64,000 nt of DNA, taken from positions 1 to 64,000 of the forward strand of contig NZ_BMRA01000014.1 of assembly GCF_014648395.1 (NCBI RefSeq), given 5' to 3'. Below the pieces are notes generated by a model that did not search any database, was not told the DNA's origin, and was given only the letters and a program-made list of their open reading frames with translations. Positions 43,229-53,947 of the stretch are shown here, one piece after another (the first letter of the stretch is position 1; every line of letters starts with the position of its first letter). The stretch is from Micromonospora fulviviridis. GTDB lineage: Bacteria > Actinomycetota > Actinomycetes > Mycobacteriales > Micromonosporaceae. Both the position numbers and the translations under genes were made by a program.

Positions 43229-44532
43229 ATGACCTCCGACGACCTGCTGGCCCGGCACCGGGCCGTGCTCCCGTCCTGGATGCCGCTCTACTACGCCGAA
43301 CCGCTAGAGCTGGTCGCCGGCTCCGGCCGCCGGGTGACCGACGCGGCCGGACGCAGCTACCTGGACTTCTTCGGCGGCGTGCTGACCAACATGATCGGCT
43401 ACGACATCCCGGAGATCCGCGAGGCGGTCGAACGGCAGCTGCGCACCGGCATCGTGCACAGCTCGACGCTCTATCTGATCCGGCAGCAGGTCGAGCTGGC
43501 CGAGAAGATCGCCCGGCTCTCCGGCATCCCGGACGCCCGGGTCTTCTTCACCAACTCCGGAACCGAGGCCAATGAGGCGGCCCTGCTCGTCGCCACCAAC
43601 CACCGCCGCTCGCACCAGATCCTGGCGGTGCGCAACAGCTACCACGGCCGGTCGTACGCGGCCATGGGCGTCACCGGCAACCGGGGCTGGTCGGCCAGCG
43701 CCCTCAACCCGCTCCAGGTGGCCTGGCTGCACTCCGGCGAGCGGCTGCGCGGGCTGCTGGCGCGGCTGGACGAGGGCGACCGGATCGACGCCGCCGTGGA
43801 GGACCTGCGCGAGGTGCTCGCCACCCAGACCGCCGGCGACGTGGCCTGCCTGATCGCCGAGCCGATCCAGGGCGTCGGCGGGTTCGTGCACGGCCCGGAC
43901 GGGCTCTTCGCCGCCTGGAAGAAGGTGCTCGACGAACACGGCATCCTGCTGATCAGCGACGAGGTGCAGACCGGCTGGGGCCGCACGGGCGAGCACTTCT
44001 GGGGCTACCAGGCGCACGGGATCACCCCGGACCTGCTCACCTTCGCCAAGGGCATCGGCAACGGCTTCGCCCTGGCCGGCGTGGTCGGCCGGGCCGACGT
44101 GCTGGAGTCGGTGCCGGCGATCAGCTTCTCCACCTTCGGCGGCAACCCGGTCTCCACGGCGGCCGGCAACGCCGTCCTGGACTACCTGCTCGACCACGAC
44201 CTCCAGGCGAACGCGGCGCGGGTGGGCGCGATCCTCGGCGACGGCCTGCGGGCCGCCACGGCCGACCTCGACTGCGTCGCCGAGGTCCGCGGCAAGGGCC
44301 TCATGCTGGGCGTCGAGTTCGTCCGCCCGGGCACCACCGAACCGGATCCGTCGCTCACCACCCGGGTCTTCGAGTCCTGCCGGGAGGGCGGCCTGCTGGT
44401 CGGCAAGGGCGGCCTGCTGGGCAACGTGGTGCGGATGGGGCCGCCGCTGACCCTGACCGAGGACGAGGCCCGCGAGGGCCTGGCCATCCTGGTCGAGGCC
44501 ATCCGTTCGTCCGTCGCCGCGGAGGTGGCGGC

Positions 44533-44536
<4 letters not shown>
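43229..44536 (+). CDS. Class III PLP aminotransferase (beta-alanine/omega-amino acid type)
   Basis: A 435-residue fold-type I aminotransferase. The PLP lysine is in TFAKGIGNG near 273, preceded by LLISDEVQTGWGRTG, and FTNSGTEANEAAL anchors the cofactor. The sequence is of the alanine-glyoxylate/beta-aminoisobutyrate (AGXT2-like) style. Its stop overlaps the start of the MmsA gene by 4 nt, so the aldehyde product probably passes straight to that dehydrogenase: beta-alanine to malonate semialdehyde, or beta-aminoisobutyrate to methylmalonate semialdehyde. Upstream at 43162-43171 is a small palindrome GACAGTTGTC that could bind a regulator. Confidence 0.85.
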
Positions 44537-45994
<1,458 letters not shown>

Positions 45995-46023
<29 letters not shown>

Positions 46024-47389
46024 GCAGCCGCAGCACCCCCGCCCCGGCCAGGTACGCCACCAGCGCCGGGGCGGGCAGCCCCAGCGGCTCGGGCGCGGCC
46101 TTGCGGGTGAGGCTGTTCAGCAGCAGCCCGGCGACGAGTCCGGCGTACCCGAGGACGGCCAGCGCGGTGCGGAGCCGGCGGGCGCCCTCGCGGGCCGGAC
46201 CGGTGGCGCGCGGGCGGCGGGTGCGGGCCTCGATCGGGCCGAAGACGGCGACCAGCGCGGCCAGCACCACGGTGAGGGCGAGCAGCCAGGGGATCCGCCA
46301 GGCGTACCAGGCGGCCGAGCCGACCCGGGGAGTGGGCAGCACGCCGAGCGCGTCCAGCAGACCGACCAGCAGCACCGCCGCGGTCAGGTGCCAGAGGAAG
46401 ACCGTGAGCACCACGGCGTTCACCGCGATCACCGCCTGCCACGGGCGGGGGCGGCGCAGCCAGCGCTGCGCCGGCTCGCGCAGCAGCAGGATCAGGCCGA
46501 GCTGCGCGGTGGCCGCGGCGAGCAGCGCCAGGCTCGGCGGGGCCGCGTTGTCCAGCCGCTCGCCGGGCACGTTGAGCATCACCACCGGGTACGGCCCGAC
46601 GACGGTGAGCAGCAGCAGTGCGGCCAGCCCGCCGGCGAGCAGGGCCGCCCCCGCCCGGCGGGAGAGCGGCAGCCGGCGCCGGCGCAGGCCACGCGGCTCC
46701 GGCTCGACCGGGCCGGCCGCCTCGCCGCCGGAGCGCGCCCGGCTGTCGTACCAGGCGAAGCCGAGCTGGTGCACGGCCAGCCAGCCGAAGAGGTAGTTGC
46801 CGGTGGCCAGGCCGGCCGGCCCGAGCAGCCGGCCCAGGTCGCCGAGCGCCACCAGGCCGACCAGCGCCACGGGCACGGCGAGGCCGAAGCGGCGGTGCAG
46901 CGCGTACATGGGCGGGGTCAGCGGCACCACCACGAGGTAGGCCACCAGGAACCAGAGCGGGATGGTGGCGAACCAGACCACCGTGCGGACCTGTGTCGGG
47001 TCGGCGCCGCGCAGCGTGGCCACCGCGGCGCCGACCGCGAGCACCACCAGCAGGGCGGTGGTCGGCCGGGCCAGCCGGGCGCTGCGGTCGACCAGCCACC
47101 CGGTGGGGGTTCCGCCCCGGCCGCGGCGGGCGGCCAGCGAGGCGGCGTTGGCGTAGCCGCCGACCAGGAAGAACACCGGCATCACCTGGGCCACCCAGGT
47201 CAGCGGCCAGGCCCAGGGCAGGTCGCCGAGGGCGGAGTGGCCGGCGGGGCGGCCGGCCCGGTCGTACCCGATGACGGTCACGCCCCAGTGGCCGAGCACG
47301 ACCATGGTGATGGCGAGCGCCCGGAGCAGGTCGACGTAGCGCTCCCGGGTGGCCGGCGTGCGCTCGGCGAGCTGCCGCAGGCGGCGCAT
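45995..47389 (-). CDS. Acyltransferase family 3 membrane protein
   Basis: A 464-residue polytopic protein with about ten hydrophobic segments. The N-terminal VDLLRALAITMVVLGHWG is the acyltransferase-3 signature with the catalytic-region His, and VFFLVGGYANA follows. Members O-acylate sugars or other exported polymers. ATG at 47389 is the start with weak ribosome site. Its stop lies inside the coding end of mmsA on the other strand. What is acylated cannot be said. Confidence 0.85.
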
Positions 47390-47448
47390 GGGCCCAGGCT
47401 ATGCCAGCCGGCGGCGACCGGTACGGATAACGGTTCGGTCGTGAGGTC

Positions 47449-47506
47449 TTGTGGTCCGCGCCGGTCTGCCGTAGAAATTCTTCAGCAACATCAACTGAAA
47501 TGAAGA
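47449..47506 (+). promoter_or_regulatory. Candidate promoter and operator of the first ngc operon
   Basis: TTGTGG (47449-47454), 17-nt spacer and TAGAAA (47472-47477) form a sigma-A-like promoter. The inverted repeat TCTTCA (47479-47484)/TGAAGA (47501-47506) lies around the expected start point, and a second pair TTCAG/CTGAA is nested. The patch is unusually AT-rich for this genome. Confidence 0.45.
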
Positions 47507-47598
47507 CAAGCAACAGCTGACACCCCCGAGCCTCGCCGTCGCGGCCGCCGTTCCCCCAGACTGCGGCGGTCCGCGCGTACCCGAACCGAGGAGATGCG

Positions 47599-49014
47599 AT
47601 GAACAGGCGTGAGATCCTCCAGCGGACCGCTGCCGCCGGTCTGCTGGCCACCCCCGCCGCCGGCCTGCTCGCCGGCTGCGCCACCTCCGGTGGCGACGAC
47701 AAGGGCGACTCCGGCGCCTACAAGGGCACCAAGAGCGAGCAGAACCCGCTCGGCGTCAAGGAGGACGCCCCGCTCGAGGTGGTGATCTTCAATGGCGGCT
47801 TCGGCGAGGAGTACGCCAAGGCCCACGAGGCCATGTACAAGGAGAAGTACCCGAAGGCGAAGATCAACCACTCGGCCACCCAGGAGATCAGCAAGACCCT
47901 CCAGCCGCGCTTCGTCGACGGCACGCCGCCGGACGTGGTGAACAACTCCGGCGCCGGGCAGATCGACTTCAACGGCCTGGTCTCGCAGAACGCCCTGGCC
48001 GACCTCGGCGACCTGCTCGCCGCGCCCAGCCTCGACATCCCCGGCAAGACGGTCAAGGACACCCTGCTCCCCGGCGCCGTCGAGGTCGGCTCGTACGACG
48101 GCAAGTTCCTGGTGATGAACTACACCTACACGGTGTACGGCATCTGGCACTCCACCAAGCTCTTCGCCGACCGGGGCTGGCAGTACGCCAAGACCTGGGA
48201 CGAGCACATCGCGCTCTGCAAGCAGATCAAGGCCGCCGGCATCGCCCCCTGGACGTACGCCGGCATCCACCCGCGCTACATGAGCTGGCCGCTGATCTCC
48301 ACGGCCATCAAGCTCGGCGGGCCCTCGGTGGCGCTGGCCATCGACAACCTGGAGCCCAACGCCTGGAAGTCCGACGCCATGAAGTCCGCCGCGGACGCCT
48401 GGCACCAGATCGTCAAGGACAAGTACATCCTGGAGGGCTCGCCCGGCCTCGACCACAAGCAGTCGCAGACCGCCTGGTGCCAGGGCAAGGCCGCCTTCAT
48501 CTCCTGCGGCTCCTGGCTGGAGAGCGAGCAGAAGGACGTCACCCCGGCCGGCTTCAACATGACCGTCGCGCCGACCCCGAGCCTGGGCAGCGGCGACAAG
48601 CTGCCGTTCGAGGCGGTCCGGGGCACCGCCGGCGAGCCGTTCATGGTCCCGGCCAAGGCCAAGAACGTGGCCGGCGGCCTGGAGTACTTCCGGACCATGC
48701 TGTCCAAGAAGGGCGCGCAGGACTTCACCAAGAAGGTCGCCAGTCTCACCGTGGTGGCCGGCGCGACCGAGGGCGTCGAGCTGCCGTTCGGGCTGAACAC
48801 CGTGGTCAAGGCGCTGGAGGCGTCCGGGTCCAACGGCTTCAACTGGGTCTACAACAACTACTACCGCAAGCTCGAGCGCAACCTGGTCGACGCCGCCTGC
48901 GGCGAGTTCTTCAGCGGCCGGATCGGGCCGGCCGAGTTCCTCGACCAGTGCCAGAAGGGCGCCGACTCGATCGCCCAGGACAGCTCGATCAAGAAGTACA
49001 AGCGCGCCGCGTGA
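47599..49014 (+). CDS. ngcE: N-acetylglucosamine/chitobiose-binding lipoprotein (NgcE-type, copy 1)
   Basis: A 471-residue solute-binding protein of a carbohydrate ABC importer. The N terminus has a Tat-like NRREILQR followed by a lipobox ending at Cys27 (LLAGC). Body features LEVVIFNGGFGEEYAK and TWDEHIALCKQIKAAGIAPW are typical of NgcE, which binds GlcNAc and chitobiose in Streptomyces. ATG at 47599 follows GAGGAG by 5 nt. The permeases follow, with a hairpin between. A paralogue lies at 54719, about 5 kb downstream. As in Streptomyces, no ATPase gene is present, so a shared MsiK-like ATPase is expected. Confidence 0.85.
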   Translation: MNRREILQRTAAAGLLATPAAGLLAGCATSGGDDKGDSGAYKGTKSEQNPLGVKEDAPLEVVIFNGGFGEEYAKAHEAMYKEKYPKAKINHSATQEISKTLQPRFVDGTPPDVVNNSGAGQIDFNGLVSQNALADLGDLLAAPSLDIPGKTVKDTLLPGAVEVGSYDGKFLVMNYTYTVYGIWHSTKLFADRGWQYAKTWDEHIALCKQIKAAGIAPWTYAGIHPRYMSWPLISTAIKLGGPSVALAIDNLEPNAWKSDAMKSAADAWHQIVKDKYILEGSPGLDHKQSQTAWCQGKAAFISCGSWLESEQKDVTPAGFNMTVAPTPSLGSGDKLPFEAVRGTAGEPFMVPAKAKNVAGGLEYFRTMLSKKGAQDFTKKVASLTVVAGATEGVELPFGLNTVVKALEASGSNGFNWVYNNYYRKLERNLVDAACGEFFSGRIGPAEFLDQCQKGADSIAQDSSIKKYKRAA

Positions 49015-49020
49015 CGTGCC

Positions 49021-49052
49021 CCGGTGGGGGTGGGCGTGCCCGCCCCCACCGG
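49021..49052 (+). terminator. Intercistronic hairpin after ngcE copy 1
   Basis: CCGGTGGGGG (49021-49030) pairs with CCCCCACCGG (49043-49052), with an inner GGGC/GCCC. Between binding protein and permease this would favour excess binding protein, by attenuation or RNA end protection. Confidence 0.5.
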
Positions 49053-49075
49053 TCGAACCAGGGAGGGGTCGCCAG

Positions 49076-49984
49076 GTGCGACATGGCAGATACCCGCTGA
49101 TCGTCAGCTTCCTGCTGCCGCCGCTGGTGCTGTACGGCGTCTTCGTGCTCTCGCCGTACCTTCAGGCCTTTCAGATCTCGACCACCAACTGGCTGGGCTA
49201 CTCCGCGCAGGCCGACCCGGTGGGCATGGCGAACTTCCGCACCCTGCTGCACGACGGCTACGTCTGGAACGCGCTGACGAACAACGCGGTCCTGCTGCTC
49301 GTGGTGCCGGTGCTGACCATCGCGCTCGGCCTGTTCTTCGCCACCATGCTCACCATGGGCGGCCGCAAGGGCCAGGCCGGCGTGACCGGCGTCCGGGGCA
49401 CCGCGGTCTACCGACTGGTCTACTTCTTCCCCCAGGTGCTCTCGGTGGTGATCATCGCGCTGCTGTGGAAGGAGATCTACAACCCGCGCAGCGGCCTGCT
49501 CAACGGCGCCCTGCACGCGCTCGGCCTGCCCACCCCGGCCTGGCTGGGCGACCCCCGGTTCGCCTTCTGGTGCGTGCTGGCCGTGATGGTGTGGAGCAAC
49601 GTCGGCTTCTATGTGGTGCTCTTCGGCGCCGCCATGCAGGCCATCCCGCGCGACATCTACGAGGCGGTGATGCTCGACGGGGCGTCCCGGGCCGTGATGC
49701 TGCGGAAGATCACCATCCCGCTGCTCTGGGACACCATCCAGGTGGCCTGGATCTACCTGGCCATCGCCGCGCTCGACGGGTTCATCCTGGTCCAGCTCAT
49801 GACCAACGGCGGCCCGAACTTCTCCTCCGACGTGATCGGCAACCGGATGTACGACACCGCGTTCGGCAGCGAGACCAAGTTCGGTTACGCCTCGGCGATC
49901 GGCGTGGTGATGTTCTTCCTGACCCTCTCGGTGGCGGTGCTGGCGCTGCGGGCCGCCCGGCGCGATCGGATCGAGTACTCATGA
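49076..49984 (+). CDS. ngcF: Sugar ABC transporter permease (NgcF-type, copy 1)
   Basis: A 302-residue membrane protein with about six transmembrane segments and an EAA loop of the form EAVMLDGASR-x-LRKITIP near 195-215, which docks the ATPase. I chose GTG at 49076 since GGGAGGGG precedes it by about 7 nt and the product begins at the conserved first helix; a longer frame has no such support. It is the inner permease partner of ngcG, whose ATG overlaps its stop (ATGA). Confidence 0.88.
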   Translation: MRHGRYPLIVSFLLPPLVLYGVFVLSPYLQAFQISTTNWLGYSAQADPVGMANFRTLLHDGYVWNALTNNAVLLLVVPVLTIALGLFFATMLTMGGRKGQAGVTGVRGTAVYRLVYFFPQVLSVVIIALLWKEIYNPRSGLLNGALHALGLPTPAWLGDPRFAFWCVLAVMVWSNVGFYVVLFGAAMQAIPRDIYEAVMLDGASRAVMLRKITIPLLWDTIQVAWIYLAIAALDGFILVQLMTNGGPNFSSDVIGNRMYDTAFGSETKFGYASAIGVVMFFLTLSVAVLALRAARRDRIEYS

Positions 49985-50886
49985 CCAGTGTGGACTCCGG
50001 CACCCGGCCGGCTCCGGCCGCGCTCGCCGAGCCGACGACCGGCCGGCCGCCGCGCCGCGAACTGGGCGTGGCGAACGTCTTCTCGCACAGCTTCCTGCTG
50101 CTCTGGGCGGCCATGACCGTGCTGCCGCTGGCCTGGATGGTGCTCAGCTCGCTGAAGAGCAACGGCGAGATCCTCGCCGACCCCTGGGGGCTGCCCGAGG
50201 CGCTGCACCTGGACAACTGGGCGCGGGCCTGGACCAAGGCCCACATCGGGCGCTACTTCCTCAACAGCGCCGTGGTGGTGGCCGGCTCGCTGACCCTCAC
50301 CATGCTCCTCGGCGCCGCCGCCGCGTACGTCTTCGCGCGCTACGACTTCCGCGGCCGGCAGGTGGTCTACTACCTGTTCGTCGGCGGGATGATGTTCCCG
50401 GTCTTCCTCGCCCTCGTGCCGCTCTTCTTCGTGGTTCGCAACGCCGGCCTCTTCGGCACCTGGACCGGCCTGATCCTGGTCTACACCGCCTACTCGCTGC
50501 CGTTCACGGTGTTCTTCCTGACCGCGTTCTTCCGCACCCTGCCGACCGCGATCGCCGAGGCGGCGCTGATCGACGGCTGCGGCCACTTCCGGCTCTTCTT
50601 CCGGGTGATGCTGCCCATGGCGCGTCCGGGACTGATCAGTGTGGGGATCTTCAACCTCCTCAGCCACTGGAACCAGTTCCTGCTGCCGCAGGTGCTCATG
50701 CAGGGCGACGAGTCCAAGTGGATGCTCGCCCAGGGGCTCAACGCGCTCGCCGTCAACCAGGGCTACGCGGGCGACTACGCGCAACTCTTCGCCGGCCTGA
50801 CCATCGCGGTGCTGCCGGTGCTCGTGGTCTACGTGGCCTTCCAGCGGCAGATCCAGGCGGGTCTCACCGCCGGGCAGCTCAAGTGA
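49981..50886 (+). CDS. ngcG: Sugar ABC transporter permease (NgcG-type, copy 1)
   Basis: A 301-residue permease with six transmembrane segments after an about 30-residue soluble N terminus, and an EAA loop IAEAALIDGCGHFRLFF near 195. It overlaps ngcF by 4 nt. Both permeases are of the CUT1 type. A hairpin GTTGCC-ACA-GGCAAC at 50894-50908 lies 8 nt past its stop. Together with the binding protein it forms an importer for GlcNAc or chitobiose. Confidence 0.88.
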   Translation: MTSVDSGTRPAPAALAEPTTGRPPRRELGVANVFSHSFLLLWAAMTVLPLAWMVLSSLKSNGEILADPWGLPEALHLDNWARAWTKAHIGRYFLNSAVVVAGSLTLTMLLGAAAAYVFARYDFRGRQVVYYLFVGGMMFPVFLALVPLFFVVRNAGLFGTWTGLILVYTAYSLPFTVFFLTAFFRTLPTAIAEAALIDGCGHFRLFFRVMLPMARPGLISVGIFNLLSHWNQFLLPQVLMQGDESKWMLAQGLNALAVNQGYAGDYAQLFAGLTIAVLPVLVVYVAFQRQIQAGLTAGQLK

Positions 50887-50975
50887 GGTGTTGGTTGCCA
50901 CAGGCAACGGGGCAGCGCGACCGCTGAGGGCTCCCTTATCGTGGGCCGGCACCTTCACCGATTGACAGGAATCAC

Positions 50976-51539
50976 ATGTTCTTCCTCATCTACGACCTCC
51001 TGTTGCTGCTCGGCGGCATCGCGATGGTCGCCATCGGCATCGCCATCAAGGAGCAGGGCACCGGTGCCCGGATCCTCAACGTGGTCGTCGGCCTGGCCTT
51101 CTTCGCCTACGGCTTCTACCTGATGTTCCTCTTCGAGGGCGGCTCGTACCGGATCTTCATCTACGTCTTCATCCTGCCGATCCTGCTGATCGTGCGCGCG
51201 GTGAAGGCCCGCAAGGAGGCCCGCGAGCAGGCCGCGGCGCACCAGTTCGCCGGCGCGCCCCAGCCCGGCCAGTTCGCCCCGTCCGCCCCGGGCCAGCCGG
51301 CCCAGGGTTGGCCGGCCCCGCAGGGCCAGCCCGCCCCGTACGGCCAGGCGCCGCAGGCGCCCTACGGCCAGGCGCCGCAGGGCCAGTACGGCCAGGCCCC
51401 GCAGCAGCCCGGCCACCCGACGCCGCAGCAGCCGTACGGCCAGCCGGCCCCGCAGGGCCAGTACGGCCAGCCCCAGGGCCAGTACGGGCAGCAGGCCCAG
51501 TACGGCCAGCCGCAGCAGCAGGGCTACCCGAACGCCTGA
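50976..51539 (+). CDS. Membrane protein with a Gln/Pro/Gly/Tyr-rich tail
   Basis: A 187-residue protein. Residues 1-80 hold about three hydrophobic segments; residues 90-187 are an extreme low-complexity tail with repeats of the type APQGQYGQ and QPYGQ. The tail is probably disordered and may self-associate. ATG at 50976 follows GACAGGAATCAC. It is not clearly part of the sugar operon, lying 89 nt after ngcG. No family is recognised and function is unknown. Confidence 0.65.
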   Translation: MFFLIYDLLLLLGGIAMVAIGIAIKEQGTGARILNVVVGLAFFAYGFYLMFLFEGGSYRIFIYVFILPILLIVRAVKARKEAREQAAAHQFAGAPQPGQFAPSAPGQPAQGWPAPQGQPAPYGQAPQAPYGQAPQGQYGQAPQQPGHPTPQQPYGQPAPQGQYGQPQGQYGQQAQYGQPQQQGYPNA

Positions 51540-51552
51540 AGTCAGCACGTCG

Positions 51553-51587
51553 AGCGGGCCGGTCGACGCCTTGTCGACCGGCCCGCT
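51553..51587. terminator. Strong 15-bp hairpin
   Basis: AGCGGGCCGGTCGAC (51553-51567) and GTCGACCGGCCCGCT (51573-51587) with a GCCTT loop, perfect, 13 nt after the stop of the gene ending at 51539. Confidence 0.75.
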
Positions 51588-51689
51588 GCCGTCGTTCCGG
51601 CTGCCACCACCCCGGCGCGCCACGCATTCGCGCCGACCTGACCGTTCCTGATCACCCACCCGACTCCGCTGGCCAAGATCCCGTCCCTG

Positions 51690-51753
51690 GCGTTGATCAA
51701 GAGGTTTTGGTCGGGATCTGGCCGGAAGGTGACGCAAACTTCTTGATCAACGC
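51690..51753. repeat. Intergenic GTTGATCAA palindrome
   Basis: GCGTTGATCAAGAGGTTT (51690-51707) and AAACTTCTTGATCAACGC (51736-51753) match with one mismatch. It resembles the 26639-26701 element in core sequence. A second pair, AGATCCCG/CGGGATCT, is interlaced. Confidence 0.6.
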
Positions 51754-51844
51754 GGGCAGTGGGATGCGGCGCCGCTCGACCCGTACTCGGGTGCGAAGCG
51801 CGGGTGGGGGCGGTCGGGCGCGGTTCCCACGTGGGGCCTGCTGG

Positions 51845-52831
51845 TCAGGTCGCCGGGACCAGCAGGGCGTGCAGTGCCGCCGGGTCGGCGACCTCGGGCA
51901 GGTCGCGGGCGGCGAGCCAGGCCGCCGCGGCGGCCCCGTCGCCGGCGCCGCACAGTGGGGCGTCCGGCCACCGGCGGGCCAGTTCGGCGCGGACGGCGGT
52001 GGCCAGCGGCGTGTCCCCGGTGAGCAGGCCGCCGCCGAGCACCACCGGGTCGGTCGCGCCGGGCGGCCGGATCCGGGAGACGCTCTCGGCCAGCAACGCG
52101 GCCGCCTCCGCGACCAGGGCCACACCGGTCGGCTCGCCGTCCCGGGCCGCCGTGACGACCAGCGGCGCGAGCCGGGCCAGTTCGACCGGCGGCCGGCGGG
52201 TCACCGCCTGCACCACGGCCTCCGCGGTCGCGCGGGGGCGGGCGGCCACCTCGGCGGCGCCGGTGAGGTCGGCGAGCACCCGCCGGGCCAGGTCGCCCGG
52301 CGGGTCGGCCCGGTCCAGGTCGGTGAGCAGCCGGCGGACCGCCTCGCGGCCCAGCCAGAACCCGGAGCCGGCGTCGCCGAGCAGCCAGCCGTGCCCGTCG
52401 GCGGTGCGGTCGAGGCGCAGGTTGCGTACCTGGGCGGCGATCGCTCCGGTGCCGGCGATGAGCACGGTGCCGTCCGGGGCCGCCGTGCCCGAGGCGTAGG
52501 CGACCAGGGCGTCGCCGTGCACCGCGTACGGGCAGCGCAGGCCGGCGTCGGCCCAGGCGTGGTCGAAGGCCGCCCGGCCCTGCGGGTCGGCGAGGAGCCG
52601 GCCGGCCCCGGCCAGCCCGATGACGCCCGCACGGACTCGGGTCGGGTCGACGTCGGCGAGGGCGGCGCGCAGCGCGGCGAGGAGTTCGACGGCGGCCCGC
52701 TCGGCGCCGTGGCTGGTCGGGTTGCCCCCGCCGGCACGGCCGGTGCCGAGGCGTGTCCCGTCGAGGCTGAGGGCGGCGGCGCGGGTGGACGTACCCCCGA
52801 CGTCGAGACCGACCACGACGGTGTCCGACAT
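51845..52831 (-). CDS. N-acetylglucosamine kinase-like protein (BadF/BadG family)
   Basis: A 328-residue ASKHA-fold kinase. Phosphate loop 1 is VVGLDVGGTST near 6-16, phosphate loop 2 is LIAGTGAIAA near 124, and the adenosine region is VVLGGGLLTG near 270. The family includes eukaryotic GlcNAc kinase and bacterial amino-sugar kinases; phosphorylation of imported GlcNAc is the best guess. ATG at 52831 has CAGCAT 6 nt upstream and no properly spaced ribosome site, so it may be leaderless. It is divergent from the RpiR-type regulator. Confidence 0.8.
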   Translation of the reverse strand: MSDTVVVGLDVGGTSTRAAALSLDGTRLGTGRAGGGNPTSHGAERAAVELLAALRAALADVDPTRVRAGVIGLAGAGRLLADPQGRAAFDHAWADAGLRCPYAVHGDALVAYASGTAAPDGTVLIAGTGAIAAQVRNLRLDRTADGHGWLLGDAGSGFWLGREAVRRLLTDLDRADPPGDLARRVLADLTGAAEVAARPRATAEAVVQAVTRRPPVELARLAPLVVTAARDGEPTGVALVAEAAALLAESVSRIRPPGATDPVVLGGGLLTGDTPLATAVRAELARRWPDAPLCGAGDGAAAAAWLAARDLPEVADPAALHALLVPAT

Positions 52832-52886
52832 CCCTTCATGCTGGTCGGCCGGGCTTCCGGACGCAAGATCCGGGCTGTGCGCCAGG

Positions 52887-52959
52887 TAACAGTTTGAAAA
52901 CTTCGCCCACGGCCTTGACACGGAGGGGCCTTCAGTAAGAACTTTTACCACTAACAGTT
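52887..52959. promoter_or_regulatory. Operator cluster between the kinase and the RpiR-type regulator
   Basis: An AT-rich patch with direct repeat TAACAGTT (52887-52894 and 52952-52959), palindromes AGTTTGAAAACT (52891-52902) and GTAAGAACTTTTAC (52935-52948). A -35 TTGACA (52915-52920) faces the regulator, with TAAGAACT starting 15-18 nt later as the likely -10, so the second palindrome covers it. Confidence 0.5.
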
Positions 52960-52984
52960 AACACTCTTTTCCGAAAGGCGTCCC

Positions 52985-53947
52985 ATGGTTGATCACGAGG
53001 TGGACACCCCCGCGGGGACCGCGGTGGTCGACGCCGACGCGGTCGACCGGCGGGGTGCGATGACCGTCTCCTCCGACGGCGTGCTGGCCAGGGTCCGGGC
53101 CGGGGCGGGGGAGCTGACGGGGGCGTTGCGCCGGGTCGCCGAGCACGTGCTCAGCGACCCGGAGGCGGCGGCCCGGGCCACCATCGTCGAGTTGGCCGAG
53201 CGTAGCGGCACCTCACCGGCGACCATCACCCGGTTCTGCCGGGCCATGGGCTTCGAGGGGTACGCCGACCTGCGGCTCGGCATCGCCGCGGAGACCGGCC
53301 GGGCGCGCTCGGCCGGCTGGACGGTCGACATCGGCCGGGAGATCCAGCCCAGCGACCCGCTGTCCCGGGTGCTCGACCAGATCATGGCCGCCGACACGCG
53401 GGCCATGCACGACACCGCCGCGCTGCTCGACCTCGGCGAGGTGGAGCGGGCCGCGGTGGCCATCGCCGGGGCCAGCCGGGTGAACATCTTCGGCGCCAGC
53501 GGCAGCGCCCTGGTCGGCGAGGAGATGCAGTTCAGCCTGCACCGCATCGGGGTGGCCGCCTGGGCCTGGAGCGACGTGCACGAGGGGCTGGCCAGCGCCG
53601 CGCTGCTCGGCGTCGGCGACGTCGCGCTCGGCATCTCGCACACCGGGCAGACGCGGGAGACCATCGAGATGCTCGCCGAGGCGGGCAGCCGGGGCGCCAC
53701 AACGGTCGCGCTGACCGGGTTCCCCCGCTCGCCGCTGGCCGAGCTGGCCGACATCGTGCTGGTCACCGCCAGCCAGGCCACCACCTTCCGGCCCGACGCG
53801 CTCTCCGCGCGGCACCCCCAGCTCGTCGTGCTCGACCTGCTCTACATCGCGGTGGCGCAGCGCACCCACGACCGCGCCCACGCGGCCTTCCGGCGTACCG
53901 CCCAGGCCGTCGACGGGCACAAGGCCGAGAAGGGGGCCACCTCATGA
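52985..53947 (+). CDS. MurR/RpiR-family regulator with SIS domain
   Basis: A 320-residue regulator. The N-terminal HTH_6 contains RSGTSPATITRFCRAMGFEG near 76-95; the C-terminal SIS domain (INIFGASGSALVGEEMQ-like, here VNIFGASGSAL) binds a phospho-sugar. Family members repress amino-sugar or pentose genes and are released by a sugar phosphate. ATG at 52985 follows GAAAGG by 6 nt. Its stop overlaps the SIS-domain gene (ATGA). It most likely controls the divergent kinase, its own operon and perhaps the ngc transporters. Confidence 0.9.
   Translation: MVDHEVDTPAGTAVVDADAVDRRGAMTVSSDGVLARVRAGAGELTGALRRVAEHVLSDPEAAARATIVELAERSGTSPATITRFCRAMGFEGYADLRLGIAAETGRARSAGWTVDIGREIQPSDPLSRVLDQIMAADTRAMHDTAALLDLGEVERAAVAIAGASRVNIFGASGSALVGEEMQFSLHRIGVAAWAWSDVHEGLASAALLGVGDVALGISHTGQTRETIEMLAEAGSRGATTVALTGFPRSPLAELADIVLVTASQATTFRPDALSARHPQLVVLDLLYIAVAQRTHDRAHAAFRRTAQAVDGHKAEKGATS

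Larger units (their letters stand above)
51540..51844. other. Intergenic region downstream of the membrane protein
   Basis: Contains a 15-bp terminator and a GTTGATCAA palindrome, which fill most of the stretch. No gene is supported. Confidence 0.6.

Noticed and set aside
52985-53100. Possible later start for the RpiR-type regulator at ATG 53060
   Set aside because: ATG 52985 has a well spaced GAAAGG site; the later ATG lacks one.
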